This document shows, in pieces, positions 56,945 through 64,000 of a DNA stretch of 64,000 nt (positions are counted from its first letter, which is position 1; each line of letters begins with the position of its first letter). The DNA is from Pollenia angustigena (lineage: Eukaryota; Arthropoda; Insecta; Diptera; Polleniidae). The position numbers and the translations under genes were made by a program. The stretch covers positions 212,167,253 through 212,231,252 of the forward strand of contig OV884060.1 in the NCBI GenBank assembly GCA_930367215.1, read 5' to 3'. The notes under the pieces were generated by a model. That model saw only the letters and a list, made by a program, of their open reading frames with translations, was not told where the DNA came from and searched no databases.

Positions 56945-57672
56945 AAGAAGAAGAAAATTCTAAAATAGGTGGTGCCATTGAAAATTACTCAGTATGAATT
57001 AAATCGTAAACTCTGCATTTGACGATGCTATGATCTTTAGCAAAGTTGTTGAGCATGAGCCGGCGAAGGTTTATAAGTTGATATGACCAATTTCAGACAG
57101 GTGGCGCCACTCTAATCAACCGGTTTTCTTAATATTTTACCCCAAAATTTGTACAAATTTGTACTGGATTTTACTGGAAAAGTAAACGAACGCACATAAT
57201 GTAACATCTGAAAGAGAATATGGAATAGGGTGTGAAATAGGGTAAGAGGGCTATATCTTCGTAGCTAATCAACCGATTTTTTTGAAATTTCGCAGACAAA
57301 TAGTGTTAGAGTTGGAAAGAACTACAGCCTATAGTTTTTATTATTATGGGCGTGAAATAAAGCAAGCGGGGTGAAAGCTCCCCCTCCCTCTATCTTCTCA
57401 ACAAATCAACCGGGTTTCTTTAAATTTGGCATGCATACACTGTAACATCGGAAAGAGGACAAGGCATTAAATAGGGCAAGAGGGGTAAAAGCTCCGCCTC
57501 CCTATATCGTCTTAACTAATCAATTAATTTTCTTGAAATTGGGCAGGCAAATAGGGTAACATCTGGAAAGAACTATAGCCTATAATTTTTTCTTAAAATT
57601 TGGCTAGCAGACACTGTTACATCTGAAAGAAATAAGTTATGTGGCAGAACAACGTTTGCCGGGCCAGCTAGT
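56945..57672 (-). mobile_element. Interspersed repeat, reverse copy of the CTAGCTGGCCCGGC class
   Basis: The right end reads, on the minus strand, ACTAGCTGGCCCGGCAAACG. This is the same kind of terminus as 31353. About four diverged ~115-bp units (AATCAACCGATTTTTTTGAA...AACATCTGGAAAGA) lie between 57235 and 57640. A GAAGAAGAAGAAG microsatellite is at the left. Confidence 0.5.
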
Positions 57673-57918
57673 ATATTATAAAACCGAAGTAAACATTTTA
57701 TAAATTTTTTGTATTTCATATACTGCGCACGTCATCAAAAAACAGGCAGTTAATATTGAAAATTTTGTAATAAGTTCAAATGAAGATGATTTTTGCTAGC
57801 AACGACCTCGAAATTAATCCTTCTTTAACGTTTAAAAAACAGAAACAATGCTCAAATATACCTGAAAAACATTTTGAAAAAAATGATGTGAGGTTATTAT
57901 TTTTGAGAAATTTGATAC
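57673..57918. other. No gene identified
   Basis: AT-rich spacer before the LTR element. Confidence 0.35.
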
Positions 57919-58235
57919 TGTAGTGCAAATGCATCACCCAGTATTACATAAATTTATTTATTATTAATTTGTACTTTATAACTACACTACTTACACTTAC
58001 GTACATACTTATTATTATTATATAACTAACCTACTTACTTATGTATATTTATAAACTAGGACTAACCCGCTTACTCTAATTATCGTATGTATTACATACA
58101 ATGTAGGCATCACTGATTTATAGAATATAAGAAAAACAATAAGAACAATAAAAGTCAGTCGATAATCAACCATCAACTCAACAAGTGTTTTCTTTAAAAA
58201 ACCAACGGCTAGACGTTTTGCCACCATCCACCACA
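57919..58235 (+). repeat. Putative 5-prime LTR of a gypsy (412/mdg1-type) element
   Basis: It starts TGTAGTGCAAATGC, a TGTAGT start as in 412/mdg1 LTRs, and ends CCACCACA just before the primer-binding site. AATAAAAG near 58147 could be the polyadenylation signal. The bases before it, ATAC, would be a 4-bp target duplication. The other LTR lies beyond the window, so the ends are not proven by a second copy. Confidence 0.55.
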
Positions 58236-58252
58236 TGGCGATCCTGCCTTGG
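58236..58252 (+). other. Primer-binding site
   Basis: TGGCGATCCTGCCTTGG directly follows the LTR end. The TGGCG start is what is expected for a tRNA 3-prime end complement. A tRNA-Arg-like primer, as used by 412/mdg1, is an inference. Confidence 0.5.
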
Positions 58253-60377
58253 TTAACTAAAGTGTGTTTAAAAACTTAAAATAAATTGACAGAACTTACA
58301 TATTTTTAAATGGAAAAACCTATTGTTTATTGTAAATTCGTGATAAGTGGTGTTTTCGGGTGTTAAAAAATTATTAAAAATAGTAAAGTTAGAAAAGTTA
58401 AGAAAAAGAAACAAAAGTCGTATCAAAACCCTTAAATTATAGTGGGAAAAGTAGAAAACCTTTATGGAAACCCGGGGAAAATGCTAAAAAAAATTTTTTC
58501 TAACAAAGTAAAGCGTAAAAATCATAAGTTATAAAAAAAACCCAGGAAAAAAAACAAATAAAAAGTTTGGGAAAAAATCAAAAAAAAAAAAGAAGAAAAA
58601 AAATTGGAAATTTGGAAAAAAAATCTAAAAAAAAAAGAATTGAAAAATGTAAAATTTGGAAAAATTAAAAAAAAAATTCTTTTTAAAGTTGTATAAAAAA
58701 TAAGAAGACATATGTACCTATTTGGTAAAATGCAAAATTTTTTAAATAAAAGAATAGTTAAAAATACTTTTTTTTGTGAAAATAAAAAATTCCTGACAGA
58801 TCTAGAACCCAACAACAAAAGTTTCAAAATTACAGTTATGGAACATAAAAAAAAAAACAAAAACAAAAAAGTTTGGGATCGTTGAAAAACTAGGAAAAAG
58901 TACAGTCTAAACAAACATTAATTGAAAGAAAATCTAGAGAAAACAGAAAAGTTTGGACAAAAACTTAAACATAGGTATAGCAAAATTATTACAGTTATAA
59001 AAAAAAATTTGTTAAAAGTAAACAACAAAACTAAACCTAAGGGGAAAAATCGAAACAGGGGTAAAAAAAATTTTGACAAAGAGTGACCTGGCAACAAACT
59101 TGCAATACTAAAAGGAAAACAGAGCACAACGAAAATAAGAATTACCACAAAAAAAAGAGCTTAAATACCTATTTAAAGTGAATACACAAAAGTGCCGTTA
59201 CAAAATTTAAAATACGAAAATATCAACAAAATTAAGCTAAAAAAAAAGCGAATAAAATACAAAACGAAATCAAACCATTTACAAAATCAAATAATAAGGA
59301 AAATTAAAAAAAACAGCATTCAGAAAATAAGAAAACATGTAATAAAAACAAAATAAACTTTAAAATAACCAAAGCGGTTATCAAGGTATATGTGTAAATA
59401 TACCTTGGCGGTTATAAAAATAAAACAATACAGTTGAAAGAAAACAAAATGAACAAAAGTTTATATTTTTTTTTTTTTGAGTGAATAAAAAAAAGAAGAA
59501 CAGAAGCAAGGCGAATTCATTCCAGGCAAAAAAAAAAAAAAAACCCGAAACATAGCAAATTAAAAAAAAAAAGAAACACCAATACAGAGAAAAGCGAACA
59601 AAAACAACATTTATAAATGCAAGAAGGTTGAAATAATAAAGCAAATAAAAGCAACTTCATATAAATGCAAGGAAGAAAAAATAAAAACAACAACTTTATA
59701 TGCAAGGAGGATGAAATAATAAAGCAAATAAAAACAACTATAAATGCGAAAGATAGGAAGCAGTGACAACAAAATTTAAAGCAACAAGAAGTGAAGAATT
59801 TTAGAGAAAACAAGTAAGCTTATTGTTGGATGGTGAAATAGCAAAGATGATGAAAGAATCGAGGTAAAGACGAGGAAACAGCTAGAATCAACAACATATG
59901 TACATGTAAGTCGCACAGTGGATACATCACCGCATCGTCAGGGAAAATTAAAAAAAAAAGTTTTCGTGTTTTGTAACTTCGCGGGGGAAAAATAAAATTA
60001 AATATGATTTGTATTATTACAAAAACATACATTTATATACACATAAAACTTATTTACAGTGTGAAACAGTAATTAATATGAATGTAAAACAAATACCTAT
60101 GAAAAGTTTTCCAAATCATAAAATACCTATAAGATATTTAATTCGAAGCATAAAGGTTCAATTAAAACGTTAAAACAACTAACTAAAATAGTATTCATAG
60201 TTTATCCAAGTTACAATTCATTATAAACAGAACATTTATTTTATTTATTAAAATATTACTTACATATTTACAGTCATATCATTTACAATTACACTAAAAT
60301 TACATACAGTACACATTATCTACATTATTTACATTCACTAGCACACTTACCTACACACTAAAATGCAAAATACACTA
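58253..60377 (+). other. A-rich leader of the gypsy element
   Basis: Strongly A-rich on the plus strand for about 1.9 kb, with repeated AATAATAAAGCAAATAAAA segments near 59633 and 59717. The Phe-rich minus-strand frames here are compositional artefacts. Long A-rich leaders are known in this group. Confidence 0.5.
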
Positions 60378-61170
60378 TCCCAGCAAACAATATGAGTCCT
60401 AAAAGAGTCTTTTAGGACTCCTTTTTATGAGCAAAACGCTCATAAAAAAGCTCCTAAAACCCTCAGATATGAGCGTGTTTTCCTATGAAACCGTCAAAAA
60501 ATTTTGCACTGAATATGAGCGTTTTAGGACTCCTAAATTTAACGATTTGTATGGAAAATTGTGAGCCTTTTTGCTCACAAATCAATCATAACAACCTCTT
60601 AAAAGAGTCATAAAAGAGGGATTTCGGAGCCAAAAAAGAGTGTTATAAGAGTGTTTCTTTTTCTTGAAATTAGGGTATTAATTTTATATGTAAATTTGTG
60701 CTTATTAGCTTTTAATGGAAAAGCTTTATTAATATATGTTTTGTGCATAGAAATCATAATCATTTTAAACAAATTTCAGCGGACAAAACCACCTAATTTT
60801 CTTTTAACAAAGGCTTCAAATGGATAGTTTTTTATTTAAAAACACAAAAATAAACTTACTTTTAGTTTTTTACCACAACCGAACAGCGCAAAATGATCAC
60901 AATAATGACAGACAAACGCAAAATATAGAAATTATGAAGAAAAAGAAAACAAGCTACCGTTGCCCCTCAGAAAACCCTGATAAATAAGAGTTTTCTAGGA
61001 GTGTGCTCCTAAATTGCTCATAAAAATGAGTCTTTCCGGAGTCCTGAATTCTACAGGCTCCGAAATCAATAAGAATTGCTCATAAATTAGGAGGGTAATC
61101 ATACAACCCTTAAGAAAAGGAATCTTTTAAGAGTCATATTTAGGAGCGCTCCGAAAATTGTTTGGTGGGA
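60378..61170. mobile_element. MITE with TCCCASCAAACAAT ends inside the gypsy leader
   Basis: Ends TCCCAGCAAACAATATGAG / inverted TCCCACCAAACAATTTTCGG. The interior has many GAGTCCT / AGGACTC and ATGAGC / GCTCAT motifs on both strands. About 793 bp. Target duplication unclear. Confidence 0.6.
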
Positions 61171-61280
61171 TGATATTTAATTTTATTTTGTTAAATAAAA
61201 ATACAATGAATAAAAATAAAACAATACATAAAAAACTAATGTAAAAATATGAAAGATTGGAGTCATAATATACGAATGTA

Positions 61281-61879
61281 CACCCAATTCTCTTTTTACA
61301 CGATAGATACGTTCCCAATAAATTCGTGTAAAAAAATTCGTGTAAAAAAAGATACTAGCCAAAGGTGAAAATAGTAGATTGGTTCCAGACCTAAAAAATA
61401 ACGTAAAAGTACAATAAACAACAATAAAAAATTTTTGTTAAAGTTTACTTGAGAATTTATTTAACGTGCTTACACATTTTAATATCTTAAATACATATAA
61501 ATACATACATATGTATATTATAAAAAAAAAATAATGATTTGGAAAAAAGAAAATAATATCAGAAATTCATTAATATAAAAAAGGAAAACTAATATAAACA
61601 TAAACAACTTTTATTTGCTGTCATACATACGCATAAATATAATCGACATAAACGGGATGCCATACCGTTAAATTAATTGAAATGTGTAATTTGTGAGTAG
61701 TGAGAATAAAAAAAAATCATAGAACATAAAAAATAAAAATTTATAAAAAGAATTTGTAGAATATTTAAAATCGTGTTAAAACAAAACAATTCGTGTAAAA
61801 AGAGAAAAATGTTAACTTTTTAACTCGTGTTAAATGAAAATTCGTGTAAAAATAATTCGTGTAAAAAGAGAATTAGGTG
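61281..61879. mobile_element. MITE with CACCYAATTCTCTTTTTAC ends, TA duplication
   Basis: Inverted ends of ~21 bp, flanked by TA (61279-61280, 61880-61881). AATTCGTGTAAAAA motifs recur inside both ends. It ends 16 bp before the gag start codon. Confidence 0.7.
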
Positions 61880-61895
61880 TATAGTAAGTGGGTAA

Positions 61896-63198
61896 ATGTC
61901 TCTAAGCGAATTTCAAATTATTTTCTTTAATGACCTAGTATCAAATTTTTATAAAATTAAGAAGAGAATTTTGCAGAATCGACCTATTTCTAGTAAGGCA
62001 AGTAAGATTGAAGAATATATAAATCTTTTAATTATATCCTATAATAATATTTTAACATATACGAAACCGACTATTTGTCAGGTACCAGATACTTTACAAA
62101 AAGAAGTATATGATAAAATATTGCACTGCAGAAAATTATTATTTCAATGTTTTTGTAAATTAGATTGCAAAATAAAAATACCATTTGGTGTAGATTTATT
62201 TGAGATAGTGAAGACGGATATTTTGACAGAATCCGTGTTCGATACTGAAGTAAGCGAAAGCAATTCCGACTCTGAAACTAATAGTGAACAACAAATTAAA
62301 ATTGACGATACGCGGAAATTCGAGATGGCTTCGATCGAGGAAAAAACAAAATTTATCACAATGTGTTCCAACATTATACGTGAAAATTATGATGGAAATC
62401 CCCTGACACTAAATTCCTTTTTAGACAAAATTAATTTGATTGAGGAAATAATGGCACCTAATTTAAACAATTGTTTTATTTCATTCATAAAATCGAAATT
62501 AGATGGAAAAGCAAGGGAAGTTTTGCCTGAGGATATATCGACTGTAGAACATATAAAGAATTCACTTAAGGTTAGAATAAGACCAGATAGTTCGAAGGTT
62601 GTTGCTGGTAGAATTGCAGCTTTACATGTTAAACAGAACAATTATACAGATTTTGCCAAAAATGTGGAGGATTTAGCCGATGCTAACGATGGAACGTTCG
62701 TTAGTAATAGAGGGCATAACCAAAGATAAAGCACATGAAATGGCCATAGAGCAAACGGTAAATGTGTGCAGAAGTAATGCGAAATCTGAAATGGTAAAGG
62801 CAATATTAGCATCAACTTCTTTTAAAGAACCAAAGGATGTCGTGGCAAAATTAATTGTGGAGGAATCAAACACTGAAACACACAATCAGGTTTTGTCAAT
62901 GCGATATAGTAGAGGTAGGTCTAACTTTAGTTATCAAAACTCTTCACGAACGGATAGGTTTTCTCGACGAAATGACAACAATTATGGAAATAGATCGTAT
63001 AAAGGCAATAACGGTTATCGTGGTCAGAATAACTACAATAATTCTCGAGGACGTGGTTACAACAATCGTGGTAGAAACGGCAATTACTTGAATCATAGTG
63101 GCAGATCACAGGGCAATTTTCGTAGTCAAGGTACTTCCGTGCGGACTTTAAACGCGGAAGTCCCTCAGCAGGAGATGTTGAGGGAGGAAGAGCATTAA
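61896..63198 (+). pseudogene. gag: gypsy gag with one frameshift
   Basis: The ATG at 61896 opens a frame to about 62690. There the reading continues one frame over (MERSLVIEGITKDKAHEMAI) to the TAA at 63198. This single-base change lies inside the capsid region and is a mutation, not the gag-pol shift. The product would be about 430 residues. It has an acidic serine-rich segment near residue 125 (SESNSDSETNSEQQ), then a capsid-like helical part (LDKINLIEEIMAPNLNN, FISFIKSKLDGKAREVLPED). The tail is Arg/Gly/Asn-rich (RGRGYNNRGRNGNY) in place of a CCHC zinc finger, as in 412/mdg1 elements. Gag assembles the virus-like particle in the cytoplasm. The upstream MITEs may also disturb expression. 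Confidence 0.75.
63147..63153 (+). other. Candidate -1 ribosomal frameshift site TTTAAAC
   Basis: In the gag frame the codons are ACT TTA AAC, so the heptamer fits X XXY YYZ exactly (T TTA AAC). The pol frame is the -1 frame and is open from here. ACTTCCG and CGGAAGT flank the site at 63133-63139 and 63155-63161 as an inverted repeat. Confidence 0.65.
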
Positions 63199-64000
63199 GT
63201 ATTTTAAATGATAATAAAGTTAAATCAGTTTACAGTTTTAATTTAAATTACTCCGATTTTATAAATATAGACTGTCTTGCATCATATGCGACTAATTCGT
63301 TTTTAGTAGATTCTCAAGCTGATATATCAGTTTTGAAAAGGTCGTGTTTGAGGGATAATTTGCGGATAAATGTGCAGAATATTGTTAATATTGTTGGTAT
63401 AACAACGGACACCACAAAGTCATTAGGTACAATTAACACAAAATTATTAAATTCTGACGTTTCAATACCTCAAATGTTTCATATTGTTTCGGATGATTTT
63501 AATATACCTTCTGATGGAATATTAGGAAAAGATTTTTTAAAGACCAATAAGTGTCAAATTGATTACAACAAAATGACAGTTTCTTTTTACGTTCCCCATA
63601 TAGACTAAAGATTAATTATTCCAATTTGGCATGGAATTGGAGCAAACTCGTTTTTTGTGCCACCAAGGTGTGAGGTATTTAGGGAATTTCGTTTAGAAAA
63701 TATAAGTGAACCAGTTTTCGTTGATTGTCAGGAAATTTGTAAGGGTGTACTTATTAGTAAATGTATAGTGAAAATCCTATTCTACGTATTTTAAATATAA
63801 CAAATGAAACCAAAATGGTACAGAACTATGATGTAAAGTGGGAAAAACTTTCCAATTTTTATGTATACTCAATTAACAAGGACGTTTCGACCAGCGATCG
63901 GGTTGAAAACGTCAGAACAATTCTAAGTGATAAAATGCCAAACTACATTAGGGAAGATTTAATGTCAATTTGTGAGAAATATTCCGATATATTTACTTTG
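63150..64000 (+). pseudogene. pol: gypsy pol, protease and start of the following region, damaged, cut by window end
   Basis: In the -1 frame relative to gag, coding continues through LSILNDNKVKSVYSFN and then the retroviral-type aspartic protease. It contains FLVDSQADISVLK (active-site Asp; the usual D-T/S-G-A is D-S-Q-A here) and the flap-distal GILGKDFLKTNKCQIDY. A TAA stop at 63606-63608 interrupts the frame, which then reads on in frame (IIPIWHGIGANSFFVPPRCE). A missing base near 63770 shifts it to ILRILNITNETKMV and MPNYIREDLMSICEKYSDIF, the linker before the reverse transcriptase. The window ends there. One nonsense codon, one frameshift and the altered active-site Gly mark a decaying copy. 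Confidence 0.75.

Noticed and set aside
58522..60032. Several Phe/Leu-rich minus-strand frames resembling membrane proteins
   Set aside because: Complement of the A-rich gypsy leader; composition alone creates them.

Overview
The window looks like nuclear DNA of a higher dipteran, most likely a calyptrate fly. The grounds are an AT-rich background, spliced genes with short GT-AG introns next to very long ones, and a dense layer of insect transposons. No bacterial, plasmid or phage feature was seen, and no CRISPR array. The species call is an inference from repeat content.

Host genes are sparse. (1) Two phase-compatible minus-strand exons, 50145-50382 and 25803-25882, encode consecutive parts of fibronectin type III (FN3) domains. 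I read them as neighbouring exons of one extracellular receptor or adhesion gene, separated by a ~24.3 kb intron filled with transposons. (2) A complete two-exon plus-strand gene at 23294-24293 encodes a 311-residue secreted glycine-rich protein, with TATA box, 64-bp intron and poly(A) signals. (3) Two weaker plus-strand candidate exons lie at 18848-19025 and 19398-19515.

The rest is mostly mobile DNA, often nested. Class I: a Ty3/gypsy element of 412/mdg1 type (57919 to the window end) with LTR, primer-binding site, A-rich leader, damaged gag and pol, and a -1 frameshift signal; a deleted RTE-like LINE (41643-43840); a jockey-like LINE (52860-51480, minus); and a LINE tail (56230-55840, minus). 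Class II: at least five hAT-type elements with 8-bp target duplications, two degenerate hAT transposases, three DD41D rosa-like mariner relics, about nine small elements with TTA or TAA duplications (PIF/Harbinger-like), several TA-flanked MITEs, and two helentron-like repeat families. One element with ~650-bp terminal inverted repeats (30436-34302) carries a degraded, unclassified conserved protein. Another unclassified conserved reading frame lies at 15332-16168.

Layout: 1-5.9 kb small inverted-repeat elements; 6.0-10.2 kb hAT within hAT; 11.6-18.4 kb nested MITEs and a conserved frame; 18.5-19.5 kb candidate exons; 19.7-22.3 kb hAT elements; 23.2-24.4 kb glycine-rich gene; 25.8 kb FN3 exon; 26.5-46 kb intron filled with transposons; 46.8-49.8 kb hAT and palindromic element; 50.1 kb FN3 exon; 51.5-57.7 kb LINE and MITE cluster; 57.9-64 kb gypsy.
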